Part shown: positions 42,078 through 50,981 of the stretch, piece after piece
How the letters are laid out: each line of letters begins with the position of its first letter
Position numbering within the stretch: position 1 is the first letter of the stretch
Assembly: GCA_035280425.1 (NCBI GenBank)
Contig: DATEFW010000025.1
Coordinates: forward strand, 124,001 to 188,000
Direction: 5' to 3'
Length of the DNA: 64,000 nt
Source: QHXW01 sp035280425
GTDB taxonomy: Bacteria > Acidobacteriota > Terriglobia > Bryobacterales > Bryobacteraceae
Notes under the pieces: model-generated
The model's database searches: none
The model's input: only the letters and a program-made list of their open reading frames with translations
Told to the model about the DNA's origin: nothing
Made by a program: the position numbers and the translations under genes

Positions 42078-42157
42078 ACCTCCGGAACAAATCTCAGAAC
42101 AAAAACTTCAGACCGAACTGAATCTGCCGCATGGGCGCTGCCAGGCTGGTGATCTGG
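42018..42157. repeat. 140-bp direct repeat, copy B
   Basis: Second copy of the repeat at 41443-41582, 86% identical, with no gaps. It contains the remnant of the small membrane gene, then the true 3' end of the TonB receptor gene. The two copies are 575 bases apart. Both encoded C-termini remain in frame in both copies. Confidence 0.9.
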
Positions 42158-45100
42158 CCAGGCCCCTGCGCGCGAATCTGGCTCGGAAATGCGCCGTCAG
42201 GGGTTGACGGCAGGAACGACGACGATGCCGAGAGAAAATTGTTCGGCGGGTTGAAGTTGGGTGTATTGAATACATTGAACATCTCGGCACGGAACTGGAG
42301 CTTCATGGCCTCATGAATGGCGAAGTTCTTGAAAAGCGAGAAATCGAGGCTGTGGAAGCCCGGCCCACGCAGGATACCCTCGCCGGAGCTGCCGTAATGG
42401 CATAGCTCGGGTAGAGCGCTGTTCTTGCAGCTCACCACGTGGAAATCGTCCGGGTTAAACCACTGGTTGACGGTCGGATTCGACTCCGTTCCGCTTCCAA
42501 TGCGGTCGGGGCGGACGGGGCTCCTGCCGGTGTTCAGAACGCCGCCTGTCTCCCGGACGGTAAAGGGGAGCCCGCTGTGCAGGATCCAGATGCCGTTTGC
42601 CTGCCAGCCCCCGAAAATCTGTTTCCCCACGCCCTGCCGGAAAGCGGATATGGTGGGCAGCTCATAGAGCCAGGTAATGATCGCACTGTGCTTTTCGTCG
42701 AATGGGTAGACGCCTTTGTCGCCCGCGCGGTTGCGGGGATCCTGATACGAACCGGCGGTGGTGAAGCCGGTGCCGCTCTCATTGCGGCCGTAGCCCTCAC
42801 CTTCGGACTTGCTATAGGTGTATGCCAGGCTGGCTTGCAGGCCTCGGCTGAATTGCTTCTGATAGCTGACCTGCAGGCCGTGATACCAGGAGTTGGCGCC
42901 GGAATCCAGCCAGCGGATGCGGGAGATAGGCCGGACGAGGCCGCCTACCCCATCGATCACAAACTGATACGGCCGGCGGGGTTGCACGGCGGCGAAGCTG
43001 GGATCCGGTTCGTTCTTTTCGACGGTGTTGTCGAGGTGGACTCCCTTACTGCCTACGTACCCGACGTCGAGAACGGACTGCCAGGGCAACTGGCGCTGGA
43101 CGCCAAAGCTCCACTGGTGCAGCCGGGGCTCGTAGTCGTGGCGGTTGAGCGTGTTGGCATTGATCCGGCTGCGCGGGTTGAGAGTGCCGAACGGATTTTG
43201 CGATGTCACGGGGTTGGTGTCGGTGATCACTCCGTTCGAAGCGTTGGTCGAAAATGCCGCACTCCCGGAGAGCGGCGGGTTGAGGTTCAGGATGGTGTAG
43301 TTGTTGAGCTGGTGGACGTTGTAATAGATGCCATAGCCGGTGCGGATGACGGTCTTCTCACTCAACCGGTATGCCAAGCCTATGCGCGGCTGGAACATCC
43401 TCTTTTCCGGATCGTAGAAATGATACGGAGTGCGGATATTCGGCACCAGTGTCGGCATGCCATCGACCATCTTGGTGAAATCCAGGCTGCGCCAGAGACC
43501 TTTCACATCGGTTGCTACCGTGTTGTACTCATAGCGCACGCCGAGGTTGACGGTGAGGCGCTGCGAGGCTTTCCAGTCGTCCTGGAAATAGGCGGCATAG
43601 CGGTTCTGCCGCGGAAACGTTAGCGGTATACCCTCGGGCGTGTCGGTGGCGTCCGGATAGCCCAGCAGGAAAGACGCCCAGTCGCTATTGGCGATGTCGT
43701 CGCCATAGTTGAGATCGCCGCGGGGAACGTTGGCGGCGCCGCGATCCAGCACCACGCGCGTGACCATGAAGCCGGTCTTGAAGTTGTGAGCCCCGTGGCT
43801 GATAGTGACGTTGTCGCCCAATTCGTACTGGTTGTTGTAGTCGAAACCGTTGCCGCCGTCATTATCGCCGAGGCCTGTGAAATTCTGGAAGCTGATGGGC
43901 GGCAAGCCTGCCTCGCGCGGAGTGAACGGACGGTTGTTGTCATTCAGCACGCGCAACCCTGTCAGGCCCAGGGCATCGAGGCTGAAGTTCGTATTCGAAC
44001 GCGGGTTGAGTGTGTTATCCACCGAGCGCATGTAGCCTAAACGGAACTCGTTGATGATTTCGTGATTAAAGATGTGAATCCACTGAAACGCGGCGTTCTG
44101 GTTGCGGCCGGCGACAAAATAGGGGAAGTTCGGATTGTAGCCGTAGTACTGGCCGTATTTGATGTCGTCAAAGGCGTAATGGCCGAACAGCCTGTCCTTC
44201 TCGGAGATCTGGTGGTCGATACGGACGAAACGCTGATCGTCGTCGATCCTGGTGCTGCCGATACCAATGTAGTTGAACCCGCTGATCGGATCGGGCAAGG
44301 CGAACTGCGCCGCCGGCCAGAACTTGTACAGATTCTGGGCAATGGGAGAGATTCGCGAGGCGGGAATGATGTTGCCTGCGAAGGGCACACCCGTGATGGG
44401 ATCGATGACTTGGATTGACGGCAGCGAATTTCCGCTGGTGTCATGCCGGTTCAGCAGGGCGCTTAAATTTCCGTTCTCAAAATCCTGAGTGGGCACCAGT
44501 GACTCGCCTACCTGATTGGGCTGGCGGAGCCGGTGGCCCTCAAAATCGAACATGAAGAAGGTCCGGTTTTTACCGTTGTAGATTTTGGGAATCAATATCG
44601 GCCCATCGAGCAGAAAGCCGTATTGATTCTGCCGCAACAGGTTCTTGGGCGTCGGCGTCGAGCCGGGCGGATTGAAATAGTTCTGGAAGTAGTCCTGGGC
44701 ATCCAGCTTGTCGTTGCGGAGAAACTCAAAGACATCGCCGTGGAAGGCGTTGCCGCCGGATTTCAGCGCGATGGCGAGCTGCGCCCCGGAATGCGTGCCG
44801 TATTCGGCCGAATACGTGCCGGCCTGGACCTTGAACTCCTCAATAGCTTCGGGCGAGGGCGTGAAGGGCACTGTGTTGATGCGCGCTTCGGTGACCGCGA
44901 CGCCATCGAGCGTGGCGTGCTGGTCAACGTCGCGCTGGCCGTTGGCTCCAATGGCGATGGTGTCACCGGGGATGGGCACGCCACCGGAACCGGCACTGAG
45001 GTCCGTGATGCCCATGCGCCCGCCGTATTGCACGCCCGGTTGCAGCACCGCCAGCGCGCCGATATTGCGCCCGTTCAGCGGCAATTCCTCCACGCGGCGC

Positions 45101-45513
45101 GTCGTCACCACCTGCCCGAGCGTCGCCTGATCCGTGTTGAGCAATGCTGCCTGGCTGCTGACTTCGACAGTCTGCACCGCCGTCCCCACCTCCAGGCGGA
45201 AATCAATGCGCGCCTTGAGGTTCAATTCGAGTTGAATGCTGGTCCGCGTTTCGGTTTTAAAACCCGGCGCTTCAACCGTCACCGAGTACTCGCCGGGATC
45301 AACCAACGGAAAGTTGTAATCGCCCGTGCTCGAGGTCGTATCCTGGCGCTTGATGCCGGTTTGCACTTGCAGCAGCGTGACCTTCGCGCCTACCACCACT
45401 GCGCCGCTCGCGTCCGTCACCGTGCCAAGCACCGCCGTGGAACTCGTTTGGGAATAAAGCGGCAACAGGGCCGCCACAGAAAAAACCGTCAAACCTGCAA
45501 CAACGCGTCGCAT
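42094..45513 (-). CDS. Oar-like TonB-dependent receptor with CarboxypepD_reg domain
   Basis: An outer membrane protein of 1139 residues. A signal peptide (VVAGLTVFSVAALLPLYSQ) is followed by a carboxypeptidase-regulatory-like (Cna-B-type) domain of about 85 residues (VLGTVTDASGAVVVGAKVTL). Then come a plug region with RVEELPLNGRNIGALAVLQPGV and a long beta-barrel. The C-terminal residue is Phe (FGLKFLF), as needed for BAM insertion. This is the Oar-like receptor group that is greatly expanded in Acidobacteria, where substrates are mostly plant polymers and oligosaccharides. No TonB box is obvious. The start is the ATG at 45513. The 3' end is duplicated in the 140-bp repeat. Confidence 0.88.
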   Translation of the reverse strand: MRRVVAGLTVFSVAALLPLYSQTSSTAVLGTVTDASGAVVVGAKVTLLQVQTGIKRQDTTSSTGDYNFPLVDPGEYSVTVEAPGFKTETRTSIQLELNLKARIDFRLEVGTAVQTVEVSSQAALLNTDQATLGQVVTTRRVEELPLNGRNIGALAVLQPGVQYGGRMGITDLSAGSGGVPIPGDTIAIGANGQRDVDQHATLDGVAVTEARINTVPFTPSPEAIEEFKVQAGTYSAEYGTHSGAQLAIALKSGGNAFHGDVFEFLRNDKLDAQDYFQNYFNPPGSTPTPKNLLRQNQYGFLLDGPILIPKIYNGKNRTFFMFDFEGHRLRQPNQVGESLVPTQDFENGNLSALLNRHDTSGNSLPSIQVIDPITGVPFAGNIIPASRISPIAQNLYKFWPAAQFALPDPISGFNYIGIGSTRIDDDQRFVRIDHQISEKDRLFGHYAFDDIKYGQYYGYNPNFPYFVAGRNQNAAFQWIHIFNHEIINEFRLGYMRSVDNTLNPRSNTNFSLDALGLTGLRVLNDNNRPFTPREAGLPPISFQNFTGLGDNDGGNGFDYNNQYELGDNVTISHGAHNFKTGFMVTRVVLDRGAANVPRGDLNYGDDIANSDWASFLLGYPDATDTPEGIPLTFPRQNRYAAYFQDDWKASQRLTVNLGVRYEYNTVATDVKGLWRSLDFTKMVDGMPTLVPNIRTPYHFYDPEKRMFQPRIGLAYRLSEKTVIRTGYGIYYNVHQLNNYTILNLNPPLSGSAAFSTNASNGVITDTNPVTSQNPFGTLNPRSRINANTLNRHDYEPRLHQWSFGVQRQLPWQSVLDVGYVGSKGVHLDNTVEKNEPDPSFAAVQPRRPYQFVIDGVGGLVRPISRIRWLDSGANSWYHGLQVSYQKQFSRGLQASLAYTYSKSEGEGYGRNESGTGFTTAGSYQDPRNRAGDKGVYPFDEKHSAIITWLYELPTISAFRQGVGKQIFGGWQANGIWILHSGLPFTVRETGGVLNTGRSPVRPDRIGSGTESNPTVNQWFNPDDFHVVSCKNSALPELCHYGSSGEGILRGPGFHSLDFSLFKNFAIHEAMKLQFRAEMFNVFNTPNFNPPNNFLSASSSFLPSTPDGAFPSQIRAQGPGQITSLAAPMRQIQFGLKFLF

Positions 45514-45656
45514 ATCGACTCCTCCCTGCTGAATTACAGCAGCCCTCGTGGAAAATTCAAATCGACACGGATTCTCGGCTCTAAATTAGATCAACGCTGC
45601 CACAAAAAAGGTATCAAGTCAATAGAGGATGGTCGCGACAAGACGGCCCTACGCGA

Positions 45657-46598
45657 TCAACGCGCAACCCGTTCCAGAAACGCGTCCACTTCCCTCCGCG
45701 ATGGCGCCGATGCTTGCGCGCCCAATCGTGTCACCGAAATCGCCGCGGCCGCGTTGGCAAACCGCAGCGCGTGCGGGAGCGGCGCGCCTTCCGCGAGCGA
45801 AACAGCCAGCGCGGCATTAAAAGTATCGCCCGCCGCCGTGGTATCGGTAACTTCGACCGCGAAACCCGGAAAATGTTCGCGCCGCTCCACATCGTGCGCC
45901 AGGCAGCCCTGATCTCCAAGCTTCACGATCACCGTCTTCGGCCCCATCCGGCGCAGCGCCTCCGCCAATTCGATCGCCTCCGCCGGTGAGATCCGCGCCG
46001 GCGGCCGCCCCAATAAGCGCAGCGCTTCGGTCTCGTTCGGCGTCAGGATATCGACGTTCTTGAGCAGCTCCGCGGGCAGCATCTGCGCCGGCGCCGGATC
46101 GAGAATCGTTTCGAGCCCTTCCTCGCGCGCTACCGCCAGTGCCCTGCGCACCGTTTCGAGCGGCGTCTCGAGCTGAAACAGCGCCAGCCGCGCCCCGCGA
46201 AACACCGCGCGCATCGCCTCCACGTCCGCCGCCGCAAGCTCGTGATTCGCTCCCGACGCCACCACGATCGAATTCTGCCCCGCGCGATCTACCCAGATCA
46301 GCGCCACGCCCGTCGCCTGCGCCTTGGTCGCATGCACCGCGCTCACATCCACGCCCGCGGCCGATAAGCTGGCTTTCAAGTGATCGCCGAAAACGTCGTA
46401 GCCCACGCGCCCGATCATGCGCACCGCAACCGACTGGCCGCCCAGCTTCGCCGCCGCGCATGCCTGGTTGGCGCCCTTGCCGCCGGGAATCATCTGGAAA
46501 TTGCGGCCCAGCACGGTCTCGCCCGGCGCCGGCAGCTCGTCCACCGACACCACGAAATCCATGTTGAGGCTGCCGGCCACGACGATCGCGGGCTTCAT
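45657..46598 (-). CDS. rbsK: Ribokinase (PfkB family)
   Basis: A 313-residue PfkB-family kinase that phosphorylates D-ribose to ribose-5-phosphate. The N-terminal signature GSLNMDFVVSVDELPAPGETV and the PGGKGANQACAAAKLGG motif are ribokinase-specific. The C-terminal PfkB signature DTTAAGDTFNAALAV carries the catalytic Asp. The length is typical. The start overlaps the stop of the DUF507 gene by four bases (ATGA), so the two are co-transcribed. No ribose transporter or RbsD gene lies beside it, so it may act on ribose from nucleoside recycling. Confidence 0.9.
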   Translation of the reverse strand: MKPAIVVAGSLNMDFVVSVDELPAPGETVLGRNFQMIPGGKGANQACAAAKLGGQSVAVRMIGRVGYDVFGDHLKASLSAAGVDVSAVHATKAQATGVALIWVDRAGQNSIVVASGANHELAAADVEAMRAVFRGARLALFQLETPLETVRRALAVAREEGLETILDPAPAQMLPAELLKNVDILTPNETEALRLLGRPPARISPAEAIELAEALRRMGPKTVIVKLGDQGCLAHDVERREHFPGFAVEVTDTTAAGDTFNAALAVSLAEGAPLPHALRFANAAAAISVTRLGAQASAPSRREVDAFLERVAR

Positions 46599-47182
46599 CG
46601 CGTCAGGTCGATGCCCAGCTTTTTCAGTTCGTCGGCGTAGTAGCGCTTATGCAGCAGGTCCCATTCCTCGCTGCCTTCGGGAATTTCGCGCTTTTGCGAG
46701 CGGATTTTTTCGCGCGCCATGCGGTCGACTTTTTCTTCCGCGGCGAGCAGCTCGGTCATGGCGCGCAAGATCTCCAGCCGCACCTCGTTGGGATCTTGTT
46801 TGATGCGCAGTTCGTGGGATTTCCGCAGCGCCGTCACGATCTTGTGCGACATGTCGGTGACCTTATCGCGCGAGAGCTTCATCTGGTCGCCCGAATCCCG
46901 CCCCGAGGCGCGGATCACTTTGCGCTGCGCGATGAGCGTGTTCTTGATTTTGCGGAACATCTCCTGGTAGCTCACGCCCTCGCGCCGCATGTAATCGGCA
47001 TACTGCCCAAGGATTTCGCGGACTTCCTCGTTCAGCCGGTCCTCGACCGCCAGCTCTTCCGAGATGATGTGGTCGATGATCTCCGCCACCGCCGCCGGAT
47101 TGGGCGTTTCCAGAATCTGCGGCGTGAGCTTGCGAACGATCTGGCGAGAGAGATAGCTGACGAATTCCCTGGCGAGCAGCAT
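46595..47182 (-). CDS. DUF507 protein with an internal duplication
   Basis: A 195-residue DUF507 protein. It is made of two related helical halves. The first begins REFVSYLSRQIVRKLTPQ and ends in MFRKIKNTLIAQRKVI. The second begins RDKVTDMSHKIVTALRKS and ends KRYYADELKKLGI. Both halves carry an E-x-E-x-x-x-x-E-x-V/L-x-x-x-V/A pattern (ISEELAVEDRLNEEV and LLAAEEKVDRMAREK). The family is of unknown function and occurs in Acidobacteria and Deltaproteobacteria. The start is the ATG at 47182. It overlaps rbsK by four bases. Confidence 0.85.
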   Translation of the reverse strand: MLLAREFVSYLSRQIVRKLTPQILETPNPAAVAEIIDHIISEELAVEDRLNEEVREILGQYADYMRREGVSYQEMFRKIKNTLIAQRKVIRASGRDSGDQMKLSRDKVTDMSHKIVTALRKSHELRIKQDPNEVRLEILRAMTELLAAEEKVDRMAREKIRSQKREIPEGSEEWDLLHKRYYADELKKLGIDLTR

Positions 47183-47275
47183 CCTTAAATTTTTCTTGGA
47201 TCCTAAACGGACTACAGGTAGTGTACTGAGCGGGAAGGAGGAGTGTCAAACGAAGGCCGCTCGCACTTCCATGTT

Positions 47276-48193
47276 CTATTCCGGGGGCCTACGAGCGCGC
47301 TGTCGCATATACGCCTCGTGAGCGTCGTCTAAACGATGATTCAATCGATCGAGTCGTTCAACGATAGGCCGCACGAAATTGTCGCGATCGGATCGGTTCC
47401 ATCGCAGGAACCTTTTGAGCACGCGTAGGCTTATTGTTGTTGCGGCGCAGGTCGTCCGTGGATCGGTTGTGCGGTACTCAGGGTTGGGGAGGTATCGTCG
47501 CCCTCGACGTTCCAGATGGTGCATGCTCAGATCCCGCCAGTCTCCATGAACGAAATGACTACCATTGCCAAACCCGTACGAATAGACCCAGTCTTCAAAG
47601 CCGATGCCCTTTAGGAGGACGCGAAAGCTTTTGCCGTCTAAATCCCAACACCGGTTTTGAAGGAGGGCTTTTTGCGTGACTCCGTCTCGACGTAGACAGC
47701 GGCTGACGCTCCCCAGGATGCGTTTTTCGATGGGAATCAACGGGCGTTGTTTCGCCTTGCGCCGCAGGTCCGCGAGGTGTTCCTTTTCGGGGCGATATGA
47801 GATCAAGACGAAATTGCGAAACGTGGAGCGCTTCGCCTTTAGGAGGTATTCAAGCCGGATTGCGGTTTCGAGTATCAATCGGAAGAAAATCATGCAAATT
47901 TCGAGATGATCTTTGGTTGCGTGCGAGAGGAAACACTCGTAAAGCTTCATGAGGCGTACCATATGGCCCAGGACTATCGCGCCGTTCCGCGCGACTCCTC
48001 GATCAGCGGCGCCATGGGGCGCGAGGGCCACTCCCGTTCGTAGCAAGTACAAGGTGCGGTTCATGATTTCAACGGAAAATGTCACGAATGCATCATTTGT
48101 TTCGAGGGGTGGAAGTGCATTATTCGCCTCGATCCACGCTGCAATCGCTTGGAGGTTGACGTACAAAGTGAACTCGGGAGGATTCGCTGCCAT
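47276..48193 (-). CDS. DUF5677-like protein
   Basis: A 305-residue mostly helical protein without signal peptide or TM helix. The middle carries LEICMIFFRLILETAIRLEYLL, and later GNGSHFVHGDWRDLSMHHL, which together resemble the DUF5677 family (a helical domain with RxxxE and a late SxxxHG). The function is unknown; such proteins occur sporadically, often in accessory or defence-associated regions. The start is the ATG at 48193. It stands alone between the DUF507 gene and the radical SAM gene, with 82 bases downstream and 264 upstream. Basic residues are common in the C-terminal third. Family assignment is moderate. Confidence 0.6.
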   Translation of the reverse strand: MAANPPEFTLYVNLQAIAAWIEANNALPPLETNDAFVTFSVEIMNRTLYLLRTGVALAPHGAADRGVARNGAIVLGHMVRLMKLYECFLSHATKDHLEICMIFFRLILETAIRLEYLLKAKRSTFRNFVLISYRPEKEHLADLRRKAKQRPLIPIEKRILGSVSRCLRRDGVTQKALLQNRCWDLDGKSFRVLLKGIGFEDWVYSYGFGNGSHFVHGDWRDLSMHHLERRGRRYLPNPEYRTTDPRTTCAATTISLRVLKRFLRWNRSDRDNFVRPIVERLDRLNHRLDDAHEAYMRQRARRPPE

Positions 48194-48457
48194 AGAGGAT
48201 CAGGGTACCGTAGCGCCTAGGTGGTCCGAAGCGCAACAAACCGAATGTTACCTGGGACCGAGTCGGCGCAAAGCCTGGCCCGGCTGCGACGGCCCAAGCA
48301 GGAGCGCCTAGAAGATGACCGTTCATTGATTGAGATCTGAAGAGTAAGACGTAGCGATTTTGTTTAACTCGCTAAAAGCAAAACCGGGTCACGTTCCGCC
48401 CGATCACCGATTCCCCCCTTTTCCGCTCCGCGCCCACGCCCCCACTACAATAAAATC
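48194..48457. other. Intergenic, no supported gene
   Basis: This 264-base gap separates divergent genes (DUF5677-like and radical SAM). I see no structured RNA, tRNA or ORF with a ribosome binding site. The promoters of both neighbours must be here. The right part (48370-48450) is C-rich and purine-poor. Confidence 0.4.
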
Positions 48458-49312
48458 ATGCCGCTCGCCATCCGCCGCGCGCCTGCCAGCAGCATTCTTA
48501 CCCCGACCTGCGGCTTCATCGCGCAGGCGGGGTTCACGCACTCGCTGTCGCCGGCGCGCAACTGCACGTTTGGCTGCACCTACTGTTACGTCCCGACCAT
48601 GCGCATCTACGGCGGGCTGAAGCCGGAGGACTGGGCGCACTGGGGCCGCTTCACCACCTTCAAATCGAACGCGGCCGAGCTGCTGCGGAAATCGCTGCGG
48701 GCGGAGCAGGTCATCTATTGCTCGCCGCTGGTCGATCCCTATCAGCCCGCCGAAGCCGAAGAAGCGCTGATGCCGCGCCTGCTCGATGCGTTGATCGAGC
48801 GCCCGCCGCGGGTTTTCGCCATCCAGACCCGCGGTCCGCTGATTTTGCGCGATCTCGAAAAAATTGCCGCGCTCGCCAGGCGCACGCGCGTCCGGGTCAG
48901 TTTTTCGATCACCACGGATCGCGAAGACGTGCGGAAACTTTACGAGCCGCTGTGCGCGCCGATCGCGGAACGGCTCGCCGTGGTCGCGCGGCTGCGCGAG
49001 GCCGGGATCGCCACCTATGCCACGCTCGCGCCCATCCTGCCGTGCGATCCCGAAGCGCTCATCGATCTGGCGCTCACGGCGACCGACCAGGCGATCATTG
49101 CCGACCCGTTCCATGTCCGCGCGGTGAAAACCACCGGCGCCACCACCCGCGAGAATGCGCGCCGCATCAGCGGCAAGCATGGGTACGCCGCGTGGCACGA
49201 TCCCGCGTTTCAAATGGAAATGACCGACAGAATGCGCCGCCGCGCGCTCCAGGCCGGCAGAAAATTCGAGACCGGCACGAAAGCCTTCGCGTGGCTGGCG
49301 GAGGTGAACTGA
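48458..49312 (+). CDS. Radical SAM protein, SplB/Rv2578c-like
   Basis: A 284-residue radical SAM enzyme. The CxxxCxxC cluster ligands are Cys36, Cys40 and Cys43 in NCTFGCTYCYVP. The rest (IYCSPLVDPYQPAE, FAIQTRGPLIL and the later VSFSITTDRE) matches the Rv2578c-like group, related to spore photoproduct lyase. No thymine-dimer repair role should be assumed. The start is the ATG at 48458. The stop overlaps the aldehyde dehydrogenase start (TGATG), so the two are co-translated. The link between a radical SAM enzyme and an ALDH7 enzyme is unexplained. Confidence 0.85.
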   Translation: MPLAIRRAPASSILTPTCGFIAQAGFTHSLSPARNCTFGCTYCYVPTMRIYGGLKPEDWAHWGRFTTFKSNAAELLRKSLRAEQVIYCSPLVDPYQPAEAEEALMPRLLDALIERPPRVFAIQTRGPLILRDLEKIAALARRTRVRVSFSITTDREDVRKLYEPLCAPIAERLAVVARLREAGIATYATLAPILPCDPEALIDLALTATDQAIIADPFHVRAVKTTGATTRENARRISGKHGYAAWHDPAFQMEMTDRMRRRALQAGRKFETGTKAFAWLAEVN

Positions 49313-50850
49313 TGAAAGTTGCCGAAACGGAAATCGCCCGCGTTGCGGAAGTGCTCGAAAAACTCGGCATCGAGCCGGTGAACTCAGGCGCGTCGTGGGG
49401 CGAAGCGGTCATCGCAACCTCGGGCGGCGAACTCGCTTCGCTCAATCCTGCCGATGGCTCGGTGATCGCCAAAGTCCGTATGGCGGGCGCGGGCGATTAC
49501 GAGCAGGTGGTCAAGCAGGCGCTCGCGGCGTTCGAGAACTGGCGCATGATGCCGGCTCCGCAGCGCGGCGGGATCGTGCGCGAGATCGGCAATGAGCTGC
49601 GCCTCCACAAAGCCGAGCTGGGCGCGCTGGTCTCGATCGAGATGGGCAAAATTCTGGCCGAAGGCCTGGGCGAAGTGCAGGAGATGATCGACATGGCGGA
49701 TTTCGCCGTCGGCCTCTCGCGCCAGCTTTACGGGTTGACCATGCACAGCGAGCGGCCTGGACATCGCATGTACGAGCAGTGGCACCCGCTCGGGATCGTC
49801 GGCGTGATCAGCGCGTTTAATTTTCCCGTCGCGGTGTGGTCGTGGAACGCCATGATCGCGGCCGTGTGCGGGGATTGCGTGCTGTGGAAGCCCTCGTCGC
49901 AGGTGCCGCTCACCGCAGTGGCCGTGCAGAACATCTGCAATCGCGTGTTCGCGCGGCACAATCTCAAGGGCGTGTTCAACGTGGTGATCGGGGAAAACAA
50001 AATCGTCGGCGAGCGCATGCTGGAGGACCGGCGCGTGCCGCTGGTAAGCTTCACGGGCTCGTCCGAGGTCGGCCATCACGTCGCCGAAACGGTAGGGCGG
50101 CGGCTTGGCCGCACGATTCTCGAACTCGGCGGCAACAACGCCATCATCGTGATGGATGACGCCGATCTCGATCTCGCGTTGCGCGCCGTGCTGTTTGGCG
50201 CGGTGGGCACCGCGGGACAGCGCTGCACTTCCACGCGGCGATTGTTCTTGCAATCCGGCATCGCGTCGCGCGTGACGGACGCGCTTGTCGCGGCATACAG
50301 TCAGGTGAAGATCGGCAATCCGCTCGAGGAAGCCACGCTAATGGGCCCGCTGGTTTCCCGCAACGCCGTGACCGACATGCTGAAAGGCATCGAAAGTATC
50401 CAGCAGCAGGGCGGCAAAATTCTTTATGGCGGGCGTCACCTCGGCGGCTGCTTTGTCGAGCCGGCGCTGGTGCAGGCGACGGCGGACATGCCGATTCTCA
50501 ACGAAGAGATTTTCGCGCCGATTTTGTATTTGATCGAATTCGAAAAGCTCGACGACGCGATCAAGTGGCACAACGCCGTGCCGCAAGGTCTCTCCTCCGC
50601 CATGTTCACGACCAGTTTGATTTCCGCCGAAACTTTCCTGAGCCACCGCGGCAGCGATTGCGGCATCGCCAACATCAACATCGGCACCTCGGGCGCGGAG
50701 ATCGGCGGCGCCTTCGGCGGTGAAAAGGAAACCGGCGGCGGCCGCGAAGCCGGCAGCGACGCGTGGAAGGCCTACATGCGCCGCCAGACCAACACGATTA
50801 ACTGGTCACACCAGTTGCCGCTGGCCCAGGGGATTAAATTTCAGTTGTAA
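49312..50850 (+). CDS. ALDH7-type aldehyde dehydrogenase (aminoadipate-semialdehyde type)
   Basis: A 512-residue NAD(P)-dependent aldehyde dehydrogenase. The catalytic Cys is in GTAGQRCTSTRRL, and the active-site Glu in ILELGGNNAIIV. PLGIVGVISAFNFPVAVWSWN and the C-terminal NINIGTSGAEIGGAFGGEKETGGGREAGSD are hallmarks of ALDH7 (antiquitin, AmaB/PaaZ-like piperidine-6-carboxylate dehydrogenase). This enzyme oxidises alpha-aminoadipic semialdehyde in lysine breakdown. The ATG at 49312 overlaps the stop of the radical SAM gene; longer upstream frames read through that gene. No lysine aminotransferase lies nearby. Confidence 0.88.
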   Translation: MKVAETEIARVAEVLEKLGIEPVNSGASWGEAVIATSGGELASLNPADGSVIAKVRMAGAGDYEQVVKQALAAFENWRMMPAPQRGGIVREIGNELRLHKAELGALVSIEMGKILAEGLGEVQEMIDMADFAVGLSRQLYGLTMHSERPGHRMYEQWHPLGIVGVISAFNFPVAVWSWNAMIAAVCGDCVLWKPSSQVPLTAVAVQNICNRVFARHNLKGVFNVVIGENKIVGERMLEDRRVPLVSFTGSSEVGHHVAETVGRRLGRTILELGGNNAIIVMDDADLDLALRAVLFGAVGTAGQRCTSTRRLFLQSGIASRVTDALVAAYSQVKIGNPLEEATLMGPLVSRNAVTDMLKGIESIQQQGGKILYGGRHLGGCFVEPALVQATADMPILNEEIFAPILYLIEFEKLDDAIKWHNAVPQGLSSAMFTTSLISAETFLSHRGSDCGIANINIGTSGAEIGGAFGGEKETGGGREAGSDAWKAYMRRQTNTINWSHQLPLAQGIKFQL

Positions 50851-50896
50851 GGGCTCGTCCCATCCGGCACATTTCACGGCACTTACGGGTACTCCG

Positions 50897-50925
50897 GGAA
50901 CCCGCATGCCCACTCCGGTGTCTAA
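50897..50925 (+). promoter_or_regulatory. ECF-type promoter candidate before the sigma gene
   Basis: GGAACCC (50897-50903) is followed, after 16 bases, by GTCTAA (50920-50925). This agrees with the sigma-E-like ECF consensus (GGAACtt, N15-16, GTCtaA). The sigma gene starts 57 bases downstream, so an autoregulated promoter is likely. It is a match by eye; other ECF groups use a similar -35. Confidence 0.55.
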
Positions 50926-50981
50926 GGTAGCGGGTGTATGTAGGCTTTATCGAGTGCTAAAATCAGTCTGAGCCTGAAGTT

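Noticed and set aside
48194..48457. tRNA or small gene in the gap before the radical SAM gene
   Set aside because: No TTCGAAT-type T-loop or cloverleaf was seen, and no ORF has a ribosome binding site.
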